From: Toxonevra muliebris
Lineage: Eukaryota > Arthropoda > Insecta > Diptera > Pallopteridae
Direction: 5' to 3'
Assembly (NCBI GenBank): GCA_963691655.1
Contig: OY829327.1
Location: 60,400,079-60,464,078, forward strand
Length of the DNA: 64,000 nucleotides
A program made the translations under genes and the position numbers. Numbering within the stretch: the first letter of the stretch is position 1; the number at the start of each line of letters is the position of its first letter. The notes below the pieces were generated by a model, which was not told where the DNA came from, searched no databases, and saw nothing but the letters and a program-made list of their open reading frames with translations. Shown in pieces: positions 11,166-23,330 of the stretch.

Positions 11166-13090
11166 GCTTTCTAAAAGTAAGACATCTATAAACTGTCACT
11201 AGAATTGTTGATTTAATGTAGTCCGAGTTATTATTATTAAAATAATATATAATATAAAATAACATTTTAAATCCTAAAGTTCTTCGTTTGTTGAAAGTAA
11301 ATGTTTTTCACTGCTGAGGGGTTGTGGGGGGGGCCGTTTTCAGCGAAAAATCACCTCAATCGACGCCAGAGCAGTGCTGTCGAAGATACTCCGATCGGAG
11401 CACTCGTACTCCGCTCAAATCTGAATCCCCCGGTCCTCCCCAATTGGAAAAAAACCTCCTATTCCATATTCTGGAATTTTTGGGTTGTATGCAAATAAAA
11501 GCAAATCAAATTAAATGTATTCTGTTGGGTTATTTTCGTTTCTATCTGTGAAGTATTTGTTACTATGACTAGCTCTATTTTATTTATGGCTGGGTTAATG
11601 CCGAAATTCAAAAGTTCTTGTTCCATTTCCGGAAATTTTTGCTTGTCTTTGTGTTAATGTTTGTAATTTTTGACAGTTGAAATCAATAGCATATTTAATA
11701 AATATCAATAAGTCAGTAATGAATTTATTTTATTATGTTAAATTTGAAACCGTGGAAGTTTTCTTGGTACAAACAACTATTGAAAAGTGCAAGCTCATTT
11801 TGAAATACATTCATAAATTACGTTCGATGTTTTCAGATTTCTGGTAAGCCTAACAAAAAAAAGATACTGCACCTGATTTTCCTAAAAAAAAAGAAATGCT
11901 GATGAATTTTGGTGTGAAATTTTTCATTTAAAGAATGTTTCAAATGAAGAAATGTTTTCAAAATTGGAAAAATTTATTGGGCCAATTTTAAGTTTTCCAC
12001 ATAGCAGAACGAATTTTTTTCAATTGAATCTAACAAAAGACAAAAAACAAAATTGCTTACTGACTGCAGCTGTTAATGCAGTAATGGTGGGTAAGCAAAT
12101 GCCATAAAAAATTGTGCATCCAACTGGGTCCCTTTCATAACATAAATTTTTTTATGCCCGGTTTTGGGAAGAAGGAAGAAATGTTTATTGTAGTTTTTTA
12201 ATCTTTACTGCTTCTTTTATTTTTATTGACTAATATTAATACTTAATATAAACCGTTGGTTTCCAACGAAGGACAGTTTTGTTTTTATATGAATTTGTAT
12301 ATTTATTATGACTGGATTTGTAACAAAAAAGCTGTGAACAAAAAATTGTATTTTTTTCTAATAAAATTTCTAAATATTAGTGGAACTGTTTGCAATTATT
12401 TAAGTTTTATTTGAAATTTTTTTAGACATTTTGAAAAATTCTTCACCTGTAAAACAAAGTCGCTCTAAAGGAAAAATTACTCCCTTTAAAATTTTCGAAA
12501 CGATAGCACTGCCCCGGAGACAGAAAATAAGTTTCATTTTCAATAATGAACCCTAAATAGGCAAATTCGTCAATAAAAAACCTGCATTTCTCGAATTTTA
12601 ATTTGAGCCCATAGTCGTGAGCCCATAGTGATTCAATTTAACACAGCATTGAGTATTTGATTGCGCTCTTATGTTATGCCTTAAATCCAAAAAGTCTTAA
12701 ATAACAGTTACTGGTAACTAAAAAATCAAAAAAGCTAAAGCGTTCTTTAGTATAATGTCCCATATTTGGCATAACAAAAACTTGAGCTCCAACCTGAAGG
12801 TTAAAATGCAGCTCGACTACGGCAACAACCTAGAATGAAAATATATTATAATGTTTTTGATGCGAAGTGAATTGATAGAAATGTTGCAATGCGTGTGTAA
12901 CAACCTGTATAAAATAACATTTGTGTATGTGATAAAGTTTCGTATGTGTTGGTGATTGAGTCTAAGCTTTAAATTTTGCGCATTTTCAATGTGAGACTCA
13001 TTTGTTTTTTTTTTTTCATTGCTGAAGTGATCCAACATGTTGAGCAATTTGGTTTCGTTCATCGGTGAATTTACTAAAATGCTCAAATTA
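11166..13090. other. AT-rich spacer, repeats without gene
   Basis: A GC-rich segment at 11315-11450 with a run of G (11327-11333) and CCCCCGGTCCTCCCC is probably repeat-derived. The remainder, including 11600-12800, is AT-rich with short A and T runs. No domain or splice pattern is convincing. Confidence 0.4.
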
Positions 13091-13808
13091 CACTGGAATA
13101 CAAAATTTCACTTAAAAAATATAACATGAACCAAAGCATATTTTCTAAAATAATTCGAGGTTGCTAAACACGAAAATCACATTCATTTGTTTTTCTATGG
13201 GTAACTTTTCGAGATATGACAAAATAACAGTTTTTCAGGTTACAGTTTCACTTACAGGCTAATATCTTATTACCTATAGCTTCTACCGATCTGAGTTATA
13301 TATTATAGGAAATATAATTAAATTACGCGTTTAATGCTGCCAATCGGATTATAATAGATAGATATAGATGTTAAAAATGCAATTTTGGTGTGATTTTTAA
13401 GAAATTTTCACACAAGTCGTGGGCTAAGTTTCTTTCTCTCAAAAAGTAATCACACAATCTGAAGTTTAATTTTTTTAATCAATAGACCATTTCATTACTA
13501 TAGCCATCGGATCAAAAATGACAAAGTAATCAAGGATTGAGTAAAAATAAAATATTCTCGAAAACTCGAAATTTTTCATTTAACATTTTAACAGCAGCAT
13601 AAGACGCGTAATATAATTATAATTCCTATGATATACAATTTGGATCGGTCGATACTATAGGTAAATAGATTTTAGCCTGTAAGTAAAACTGTAACATGAA
13701 AAACTTACCCATAGAAAAAAAAATGTATGTGGTTTTCGCATTCAGAGACCTCGAATTAGTTTAGAAAACATACTTTGGTTCATGTTTTTTTTTTACTGTA
13801 TTCCAGTG
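13091..13808. mobile_element. Foldback element, about 220-bp inverted arms
   Basis: The left arm (about 13091-13340) starts CACTGGAATACAAAATTTC, and the right arm (about 13590-13808) ends in the complement of CACTGGAATACAG. The arms share long matches such as AACATGAACCAAAG, TTCTATGGGTAA and ACTTACAGGCTAA. The unique centre (about 13345-13580) is non-coding here. The left arm and the centre both recur at 51650-52060, where a coding fragment follows, so this copy is a non-autonomous derivative whose right arm replaces the gene. Confidence 0.85.
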
Positions 13809-15620
13809 TTATATATCAAAAATACTCGAATAATATCAGCGGTTCTTCAACTTTCCTGAACTGACACTTGCAGAGTAAACAAATTGTGTTCTTATTTAAT
13901 AAAGTAACTTCATAATTTTTTATATTTGAACATTGATATAAATATAAATCTGCTATTTGGGTATTTTTTAAGCGGTATAGTATTCGATTTAGCCAACAAC
14001 GTTAATATATAACACAAATATGATCGGTAAGGTTTATTTATTTTTGGAATAAAAAATTTTGATTACAAATTAACATAGAAATACGCGCTTGTATCGGCAC
14101 ACGATTTTTAAATTTGTGTATTTAAATCTAATTTTATCCGAGACTCTTTACTTATCTTATTTTAGTTTACTTGGAAAAATAACTTATTCGAAACATCAGC
14201 CATTAATATTTCAATGCTTTATTTAACTAAGCTTTTTTATTTTCATGCGAAAGCAATCTCCATGGTTATTTTCAGCTTATTTCTTTTATTTTTTTAATTT
14301 AATTTCTCCTCCCTACTTAAGGAAAACTGAATTACCAATATATGGAAATATGAAGAAATTAATTATCATAATATTGTAAAAAAAAATTGTTAAATCAGAT
14401 ATAGAACTATTTATTAATTTTATTTTTGGTCGGAAATGACAAATCATTATCTATCTTTCTTAAGTCTTGTGATTGATTATTGATTGAAAGTTAAAAAGAT
14501 TAATAAACGTTTTGTTTTTGTCAATGAGCCTAGCAACGAAGTTTGAAGAATAAGAAGACCAGACGACCGTTTCTGATTGGTAATTTTAGCGGTGTTCTTA
14601 GATTCTGGTCTCTTTTACTCTTAGAATGGTCGATATATAATTTTAATATACGTGCCTTGGTCTACGAAAAGGGAATTATCGTTTGAAAAATCTATTTTCT
14701 CTTTTCTGATGGAAAAAAGAACAACCTGTAGATTTCTGGCTGGATTAGATTGTCATAGCAACACGCAAGGGCGATAGTGATGCCCTTGACTTGATAACTT
14801 TAGCCGCTTGTTTCTCGAAAACTTATTTTCGAACCATAGCACAATGATTTGATCCCATACAAAGACGGGACAAAATTAGAAGGAGCTCTTTGGTTTGGAT
14901 GAAATTTCCTGTACTATTATATTTTCAATAAACTCAAATCTGAAGCCAGTTTTAATAAGTCGGTTTTGGTTTCGCCATAAACTAAGCTTAAAGTTACAAT
15001 TTTCGTCATATTTGACAAGTTATAATGGGAGAATGGCCAGTTTGATCTTCAACAAAATTATTTAATTTTTTTTATGTTAATATTGTATAGAAAGTTAAAC
15101 AGTTTTTATTAGAATCCTTTAATGTTGGAAAGAAAGTGATATTATACTTTCATTCATTTTTCAGCATGATTGCATACTTTTAGGATTAACAAACAAAATT
15201 TAATTCCAACTTTTGTCGAAAAAATCGTGTTCAGAACAATTTTCAAATTGGATTATTTCTTGTGAGTGGAAGATAGCAGAGGATGATTTTTGTATACTCC
15301 GATAAAGATAAAATTGAGAAAAAATCCAGGAACATATTTTCTAGACTTGAGTTTTCGTATTTTTAAAAATACTTAACTATAGAAACAATGCAAAACTTTA
15401 AGCTTTTCAAATCTTGATTAAAAAAAAAACAAAACGAGTGGCGGCACTCGATATTTATTTTCTTTTTCCATTTAGTTATTTATTTACTTAGTCTATGAAT
15501 ATAAAGTTCTTACAGGCTGATTAAAAGAGATTTAAAGTAATTTATTTGAAGTAATTTAGGAAAATTCAGAATTATTTGCCAATTTTATTTCGAAACCGTA
15601 AACCATTTGCTATCGTCTTA
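13809..15620. other. Long AT-rich spacer, no gene
   Basis: No inverted ends, tandem repeats or coding motifs were found. A moderately GC-balanced patch at 14530-14900 could be an unrecognised old repeat. Confidence 0.4.
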
Positions 15621-15623
15621 TAG

Positions 15624-16970
15624 TTGCATCCGATGTACGTATTGGTTGGCCATCATTATGTTCTTGTTGCCGTTTCCTTTCCCAATTCTTCAGCTTGGTT
15701 CACGAAAGAATTAAAGAAACTAAAAAATTCAAAGAGTCGTGCTTTTAAACGATTTAAACAATCTGGAAACCCAGTCCATTATACCCGATATTCTCTGTTA
15801 CGACATAAATACCAGATGCTTTGTAAGAAGTGTTATAACGATTATATTAATAAAATTAAACTTGATATTCACCTTGATGCTAAAAATTTTTATAATTTTG
15901 TAAATTCTGAGCGCAAAGTTACTGACTTTCCCTCCTCAATGAAATTTAATGACTCTGTATCTGATGATGAATCTGTTATCTCGAATTTATTCCCAAATTA
16001 TTTCAAATCAACATATTCTAATGAGCGTGCTGATAATCACAACCAATATCCATTTGAAATTCCTAAATTTAATACTATTCGTTGCCCTGAATTTGCTAGC
16101 AACTTTCAGACCGATGTAATCTACTTTCGATAAGGTAAGGTAATCATGATTTTCTGATTAATAAACTTGATTGGATTGGTTTTCCACCACTGCTTATTCA
16201 ATGGATCAGTTCATACTTGAGAGAAGGTGATTTTCAAGACTTTATCGGATTTCATTGAAGTTCCATCTGGAGTAGTCATCTTGGCCCAATTTTAATACTT
16301 TTTTACATTGATGATCTTCCATCTGTTATCCGCCACTCAAAACCCTTATTGTATGCTGATGATGTAAAACTCTTTATTTCACATTATTCTGAAGAGGCGC
16401 AAATCTTGCTTCAATCAGACCTTAATGTGTTAACACTTTGGAGTCAGATTAATTTAATGTCTTTAAATTTAAAGAAATGTAAATCGATGGTCTATTCGAG
16501 ACGACAACCAAATTCCATCAGAATACTTTATAAATGATTACACTTAGTTTTCAAGGTTTACTGACTTGGGCAGTGTCATGGACCCTAAATTGCATTCTGA
16601 TTTACATATTAACATGTGCATAAATAAAGCTAAGGGAATATTTGCTTTCATTAAAAAATGGGCAAAAGAATTAATTGATCCATATGTAACAAAAACACTT
16701 TTTAAATCTCTGATAAGACCAATTTTAGATTATGGATCTCCAGTTTGGAGCCCTCAATATAACATCTATAGGGACAGATTGGAATCTGTTCAAAAACAGT
16801 TTCTTTTGTTACGTTAAGAAATTTTCCGTCTAAAACTGTTAGACTTACCAACTCTAGAAAGTAGAATTGTAATGTTAAATGTAGTGTTCTTGACCAAACT
16901 GCTAAATGGTGATAGTCATTCTGAGTTTTTGCTAAATGAAGTTAACCTCAAAAAAAATCTTTTTTGAAGT
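15624..16970 (+). pseudogene. Non-LTR retrotransposon, internally deleted
   Basis: A LINE open frame broken into pieces. The first part (15624-16133) is the linker before the RT domain: WFTKELKKLKNSKSRAFKRF and KYQMLCKKCYNDYINK. Near 16125-16140 the text jumps from linker sequence to FDKV, so most of the RT fingers are deleted. Then follow KLDWIGFPPLLIQWISSYL (about 16167-16224), a broken QGS..GP block, YADDVKLF (about 16350-16373), the thumb region with LDYGSPVWSPQYNI (about 16727-16770), and LPTLESRIV (about 16847-16873). Family order fits the Jockey/CR1 group; the clade is uncertain. Stops, frameshifts and the deletion make it non-functional. Confidence 0.9.
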
Positions 16971-17149
16971 ATTTAAATGAATAACCAGCTAATGATTTGT
17001 ATATTTTACTACACTTATCCACGTGTCGCGCTATACAGAACAGTCCGGACAGTGTCTGTTTCGGGCACCGATCCGATCGCTATGCGGATGGGCTCCTCGT
17101 GCGGGTGGGCGGGTAAGTGGGTCCGCTGGGATTTCGTTAAAAAAAAAAC

Positions 17150-17745
17150 TGTGATTTTTCCCCAAGTTTCTGGAAATAGATTAATTCCGTTCCACTTCTT
17201 CGTACGCATTGAAGTGAGTAGTCGGAAGGAGTCAAGCAGTTTTAACATAATTTGCAGCATGGGGTCGAGCATTGTCATCTTGAAAAATGACTTTATTGTG
17301 TTCTTGGGCATATTATGGCCGTTTTTTCTTCAATGCTCGGTTGAATTTGATCAGTTGTTGTCGATATCGTTCAGCAGTAAACGTTTTACCAGGTTTTAGC
17401 AGTTCATAGTAGACAGCTTCCATCTTCGCATTTTTTCGGTGATCCTCCACGGTCTTTGTTACTGACGTCAAAATCACCACTATTAAATTTTTTAAATCAT
17501 CGTCAAAATCACCACTATTAAATTTTTTAAATCATCGTTTACAAATGTCTTAGCTTGGAGCATGGTCATCATAAGCCTCTACCAACAATCGATAACATGC
17601 AGCCGTTTTCTTCAAATGAAAGAGCTTCCCAGCAAAATTTATTTTTCTGGTATACAATTCAACATTTTAAGCGAAAAAACATATTTTGTTTGTACAATCG
17701 CAGTCTATGGCATACTAAATCTTATTGACAAATGTTTACTCTCCA
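17150..17745 (-). pseudogene. mariner transposase, internally deleted
   Basis: Reading the minus strand gives mariner blocks in order: LLVEAYDDHAPS (about 17555-17590), FNSGDFDVSNKDRGG (about 17440-17490), ending the N-terminal helix-turn-helix region, then directly YYELLKPGKTFTAERYRQQL (about 17344-17405). HNKVIFQDDNARPHAANYVK follows (about 17250-17310), carrying the second catalytic D, and then KKWNGINLFPETWGK (about 17152-17196) near the C-terminus. The segment holding the first catalytic D and the one holding the last are missing, so internal deletions removed two parts of the core. A 35-bp tandem duplication lies in the N-terminal part. Confidence 0.9.
17468..17537. repeat. Perfect 35-bp tandem duplication
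   Basis: Two identical adjacent 35-bp units occupy 17468-17502 and 17503-17537, each starting TCAAAATCACCACTATTAAA. They lie in the part of the mariner that codes for FNSGDFD. Perfect identity suggests a recent event in an old pseudogene. Confidence 0.95.
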
Positions 17746-17779
17746 AAACACCATATTAATTATCCTCAACACAAACCAT

Positions 17780-20525
17780 ACATAATAGCTATGTCATCTG
17801 TTAGTTAAATCCGCACATCATATTTATATTTATACACCTATTATGTAATTAAAGTGGCTGTCAAACTATAAATACTTTAAATAAAGGGATGTAGTAGCAG
17901 TCAAACTATCGCACCACCCTGTGAGGTGTAGAGATTCCCACCTGAAAGTATGCTGTATATATACTATTATTTTATATGTAAATAAAGTAGTGTAGAGCCG
18001 TAGTCAGGGAAGACAGGGTTCCGAGCACCCCTGTATATTTTGTATTAATCATATTGAATTTTTATTTCCATACGAATAAATAAAATATTTTGGTCCCCGA
18101 AATTTTTTTTTGTTATTCATATCAAACTACACCATTGTTTTGATTCGAATAAATGAAATAACTTTTTTCTTATTTTTTTAAAGAACCCCCCAAAATTAGT
18201 TTCTAGCTGTAAGACTGGTTGCAATGACCTTGACTACACTTTAGTGTAGTGTGATTTTATGATTAATATAACGAGCTTTTGAGCATAAGGGATGGAATAA
18301 AATAATCTGCCATTTCACTCCGATATAAAATTTGTTTATACCACCGCAATGTTTTTTACTCAACAGACTAAAACACTAAAATCGAACGATCCAACATTTT
18401 TGTGCAAAACTTATCGACTTTGAGCTACTCTTGCACTCACACTAATTATTTTTTCTCCAGCTTTCTTAGTTGGAGTTTTATATTTTAAATGACACCAAAA
18501 CTTGCTTGGTTTTGACACAATGAATTTTTTGAATTTTGTCTATGGGACTGTGTGTCAGTTTTGGTGGGTTACTTGCGATTTTTTCTAATTGTACTGTATG
18601 AACTTCGGTGGATAGGGTAGTCTCACCCAAGAAATTTTTAAACTTATTTCGTGATTAACGCTGTTGCTTGTGATGGAAGGAGGGGAAATTTGAATTAGGG
18701 CGTTTATGTCATGTTGCTCTAGAGCCATACAAAATCATTAGTTCACGGCATAGCGCTTGAGCATGAACAAAAATTAATTTTGAAGGCTGTTCCATCCAGG
18801 TGCAAAAAAAAATCACTTTGAACCGTTCACTAGCTCACCCGGAAGTATAATTAATTATCTGTAAAAAATAAGTTCCAATTTTTTTTTTCAAATTGCAATC
18901 AGCATTCGCAAATTTTTAGCTTTCACTTCTATGTATATTTGCCTAAAATATTGATAATGGATGGCACGCTACAGAAAAGCTCATCACATCAATTAGATAC
19001 AAATAAAATAGTTTTAAATAATACAACAATTTTATGAGTTTTTAGCGAAAAAAGTTTCCGCTGCAAAATTAAAAACAAATTATTGCTGAAATGCTAATTG
19101 CCTTTGAAAAGTGTTAAATTCTGCACTTCAAACATAACTAAGTTTTAAAAATTAAAGTATGCGGTGGCGAGCAGAAGATTGTTGTTCGCAGTTGCACAAA
19201 ACTCTGTTTTAAAATGATAGTTTGAAGAAAAGCCAGTACATTTTGAATTGAATGCCAAACTAACAGAAAAATATAGGTACACAATAGATTTTTTCAATAA
19301 CAATGTAAATAACTAGGCACTTAAGGAAAATCAGATACAAATTCATTGATTAACAATGGGTACGCTGCTATTATTTGACAAAGTTTCATAATCTCATAGT
19401 AAAAATTATGTCGAATAGATTTACACTCGGGCAATAATTGCTGGAACGCAACCCTAAAAAATCGAAGTCACCATCATTGCTCCAGTAGTATTAGTGACCA
19501 AAAAACAAGTTCTAAAAAATTTATTTTATATATTAAATTTTTAGTTTGCTACAAACAATTAAAATTTTATGTATATATTTTATCCAAATTATATTTTCTC
19601 GTGAACTGATAATAAAATCTGGCCATTCTTAACTCAAATTAATCCTAAAAAGTTATTTAACAAAATAGTAAAGAAATAAATTAAAATTACTTAGGTACTA
19701 GCTGGGCTTAGCTAGTAAGGGTAATATAAAAATTACAACAACAAAGAGCTTTTGCAAAAAATATGGCCATGTAAGCCTCCGATCAAAATTTAATTTTTGC
19801 ACTAATCATTCATATCATTGGCATGGGTAGTTTCACTTCTAATAGTGTCAACATTTTTCAAAGCTAATGCTACCTACAGCTACCTACATCTTATCGCACC
19901 ACCTTTCTTGTAATGGCTCCCTAACAACTACCAACACCAATATTCAGCCTTCATACATAAACAAACTTTAATTGTCTTCCTTGCTATGGCTCTCCTCATA
20001 TGCCTTTCTTTAACCCGCTCACTTTTATCTTACAGCATCCTACTGGCAATCAAAGTTCTCATGCCAACAAGCAGTACTGTACCACAAATACACTCACTTA
20101 CTCAAACCTTCCCATATTTTACCCACCGAAATCATATTTTCATTCCAAATCTTAGTACTGCACCACAAATAGTTCTTGAAACATCCAATAATGAAAATTC
20201 GGATTATATGGAAAGTGGATCGCCCTCTTTTTAAATCCCACCGATTTTTTTTTTTTTTTTTTTTTTTGTAGCATGTTTTTGTCAACTAACTTCCAACCAT
20301 GAAATTTCAGTGCTGTGCTGTAAATGATTCTGGAGATATATCCAAAAAAAAGTATTAGAGTTGTATGAATAAAATAGGCCTAGTATACAATTTTTTTCAA
20401 ATTTGTGTAAGTAGTATATTCTTTGACGGATTGAATTGTTGTCTTAGAATAACTGAAAACTTATAAGTATGCCTAATATATACAATAAATAATACAAAGT
20501 TGGGTTTTTTTTAGATTTACTAACA
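17780..20525. other. Long spacer with poly-T tract, no gene
   Basis: Holds a TE-end-like segment at 17995-18035 (CAGGGAAGACAGGGTTCCG), generic AT-rich DNA, and a T run of over 20 at 20246-20270. The segment ATTTCAGTGCTGTGCTGTAAA near 20306 recurs in altered form near 51505, so it belongs to a dispersed repeat. The open frame at 19986-20234 lies in pyrimidine-rich repetitive text and has no domain. Confidence 0.4.
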
Positions 20526-21195
20526 TTTATAGGGTGATGCGTTTTTATTAGGACGGGGTGTAAGTCTATTTTAATATGATTATTGACACAATTTGTCATA
20601 AAACCGTTCAACCTGCCCTTCAGACAGCTTCACGTCGATTTCCTATATGTCCACCATTTTCAAAAATACTGTTATTCAAAAATGACCCGAAAAGATTTAT
20701 ACATTCCTGACTCTCCAAGGAATTTGCGTTTTACTTATGAATCCCCCCATAAACTTTGAATCCTAAAAATTTGTTATGTAAATTTTTGAACAATATTTGT
20801 TTACAGTAGAGATGGGCGCGTGACATAAATTTTACGTGACGCGCGTGAACACGCACGCTCGACTTAAATAATCATTTCATAAGCAATTGTTTTATTTTTA
20901 ATCCTAGGTACATTTTATTTTATTGCTTTCTGAATTATGACTAACTATATCATCTATTACTGATCTACATCAGACCTCGTTCTTTAAAAATCGATTAACT
21001 GTTTAATCAGCTCATCAATAGCCTTGAAAAGTCTACACAATACCCAATGTGATCTTAAATATAATATGATTGGCTAATATTGATAAGGTGATAAAATCGT
21101 TATATATTATTAGCTAAATTAGTTATATACAATTACATATTTTTAACATATGTACATATAATTGATATTACATATTTAACATTACATATTATTGA
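20526..21195. other. Repeat-like spacer with CGTGA motifs
   Basis: At 20815-20866 the text GGGCGCGTGAC, TTACGTGACGCGCGTGAACA recalls 23715-24090, where TGCGTGA and CGTGAACATGCGTGA recur. These may be the two sides of one element interrupted by younger insertions. No gene. Confidence 0.35.
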
Positions 21196-22188
21196 CAGTG
21201 TGGCCAACTTTTGTTTTTCAAAATCCGCTAAAATGAAGAATAAAACGCGTGTTTTCTTTAAAAAAGCGCTAAATTTTTCCCTTATAGAAGTGTTAAGCAC
21301 AAATTTTTGCATATACCTATTAAAAAGCAAATTAATTAAATACATGTATTTTTAAAGTTTTTAATTCACAGCATTTCTAAATTATACAATCACAAGAAAA
21401 ACTAAAATAAGATAATGGAAAAAGAGTATTCTATCCACTTTAATCACAAAAAAATATACAGAGTAATAATTTATAACTATCAGATATCGATGTCGAAGTC
21501 TATATTCTATACATTCTATCAGCTTCTTCTGGCCATAACATACTCTTTAGTCTAAATTTAAATTAATTGTTGGATTGGAAGTAAAACACACACAAGACTA
21601 TAACCCCATACAGATTGTCCTTAAAATATTTAATTTTGAATTTAAGTAGGACTGAAAATATTTGCATGATTTAAAAAAAACGTGGGTCGCATGCAATATA
21701 AAATTTATAGATGAATAGTTTACTTAAGTCGCTACCTATTTCACTCTATCCATATAGCATTCCACGCTTTTCGTTTTAAATCATGCAAGTATGTTCATAC
21801 CTATTAAAATTCACAATTACATATTTTCAAGATAATCTGTGTAGGGTTATGAATCTGTATGGGGTTATAAATCTGTATGGGGCTAGGAGAAATTATTTTA
21901 TACTAAATATATTAAAAATTTTTTTTTATATCAATTATTTTTGATATGAAGTAAAGAATTTTTTGAATTAAGTGACTTACGGTTACGAACTTTGGTTTTA
22001 AATAAGTTCATTGCTCATTGTTTCGATAAAAAATGTTGTTAGGATTATTCAGGAAATGAATTATTTAGCGGATCACTAAGACACTAAGTCTTTTAAATTG
22101 CTCTAAAAAATCCGCTGACTGCTGAATCACTTTTTTCCCGCGTTTTAAATTTCAAAAAGCACTAAATTTAGCGGGAAAAGCGCTGAGT
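21196..22188. mobile_element. hAT-like MITE, copy 1 (CAGTGTGGCCAAC family)
   Basis: Starts CAGTGTGGCCAACTTTTGTT (21196) and ends near GCGGGAAAAGCGCTGAG (22172-22188), where the last 14 bp of the right terminus are lost. It matches the copy at 62355-63280 along most of its length, but carries an extra segment at about 21560-21930 absent there, probably an insertion with the tandem phrase AATCTGTATGGGG. No transposase is present. Confidence 0.8.
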
Positions 22189-22599
22189 AGTAGTATTTAA
22201 TATATAATTTCATACATATTATTTAGTATATATTATGTATGCATTAGGGTAGCCCTTATATTTCAACTTTCTAAAAGTTTAGCTCCCAGACCCCTATCTT
22301 CTTTCAATCAATAAAGAAATAATCTGTGCAAGATTTGAGCTCAATCGGACAACTGCTAGGCGGCCCTCATCGACCATGAAGTTGTACATTGTCGCGCAGA
22401 AAATTATTTTTTCTGATAAATTAATTTTTTGTTTTTGGATTTCTTGAACAACACCTTTCCATGAAGAAACAACACCGATGTGATTAGCCAGAATTGTTGG
22501 AGTTAACAATGATTTGTGTTTCAGTTATCTCATATGGGAAAAACTCTTAAAACGAATTTGCATGTTTCTTGCTCGGGTGTATTAAATTTTAAATCACCT

Positions 22600-23330
22600 C
22601 ATTATAACTTTTTGTTCATGCGTCAATTGATAAAATATTAGGATATTGATCGAGAAATCAGAAAGGTTCTGTGGACAAATTTGTTCCCAACCTCGAGCAA
22701 TTAGCTCCCCAAACTGTGGCTCTATCATTATTTGATGAAAATGAATGTGCGGTTAAAACAAATAAAGCATAAATTATATTGGAAGCAGGCTACGAAAAAA
22801 ATCATTTTTCTTCGTTTATAAGCATCGAGTTTACGTCTTTTCTTAGCGAAATTTTTTATCAGCACCGATTTCTTCAACAAAGAACTTTCAACATGGAAAG
22901 ATGATCCAGGTTACAAAAATGGAATTAAAAATCATGGGAAGAAAGTTGTTGTTGATGACGTTGCAGAAAAAATGTGAAACTCATTGAAACATCATGAAAC
23001 TGAGAAGCAATTTATTTCACAAATCGTTGCTGAAGACCGAAAAGGATACACAACTAACTACTACTAAATCCTTTCTTATTGAACGAGAGTGAATTTTGTT
23101 GAACTTTTGAATTTAAAATTTACACGACGAAAAGGGGTTTTCATTGATAATTGAATTTCGTTTTTGAGTGATTATAAGTTTGGAAAAGAAGAAGAATTTT
23201 TGTATGTGTTTTGTGAAAATAAAAATAAATTGAAATGTTGCCTTTCAATTGAATTTGGATTGCAAGAATTTATACCATATACCAATTATGGTTAATTAGA
23301 AGAATAACAATGAGTTGCTCTCCGGCTACA
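22600..23330 (+). pseudogene. Frameshifted coding remnant, unknown transposon-like gene
   Basis: A chain of + strand segments reads as one decayed protein: VLWTNLFP (about 22663-22686), LAPQTVALSLFDENECAVK (about 22701-22756), LEAGYEKNHFSSF (about 22781-22819), LSEIFYQHRF, then after a shift YKNGIKNHGKKVVVDDVAEK (about 22914-22973) and EKQFISQIVAEDRKGY (about 23004-23051). Composition and continuity are protein-like across frames, and stops show it is dead. Similar proteins accompany insect transposons as far as I recall, but I cannot name the family. Direction and coding nature are better supported than function. Confidence 0.5.

Noticed and set aside
17015..17311. 98-codon minus frame as a gene
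   Set aside because: It covers mariner text mostly in the wrong frame, apart from the C-terminal NGINLFPETWGK, and runs into a GC-rich repeat.
19986..20234. 82-codon frame as a gene
   Set aside because: Pyrimidine-rich repetitive sequence with duplicated GTACTG(T/C)(A/C)CCACAAAT phrases next to a poly-T run; no domain.
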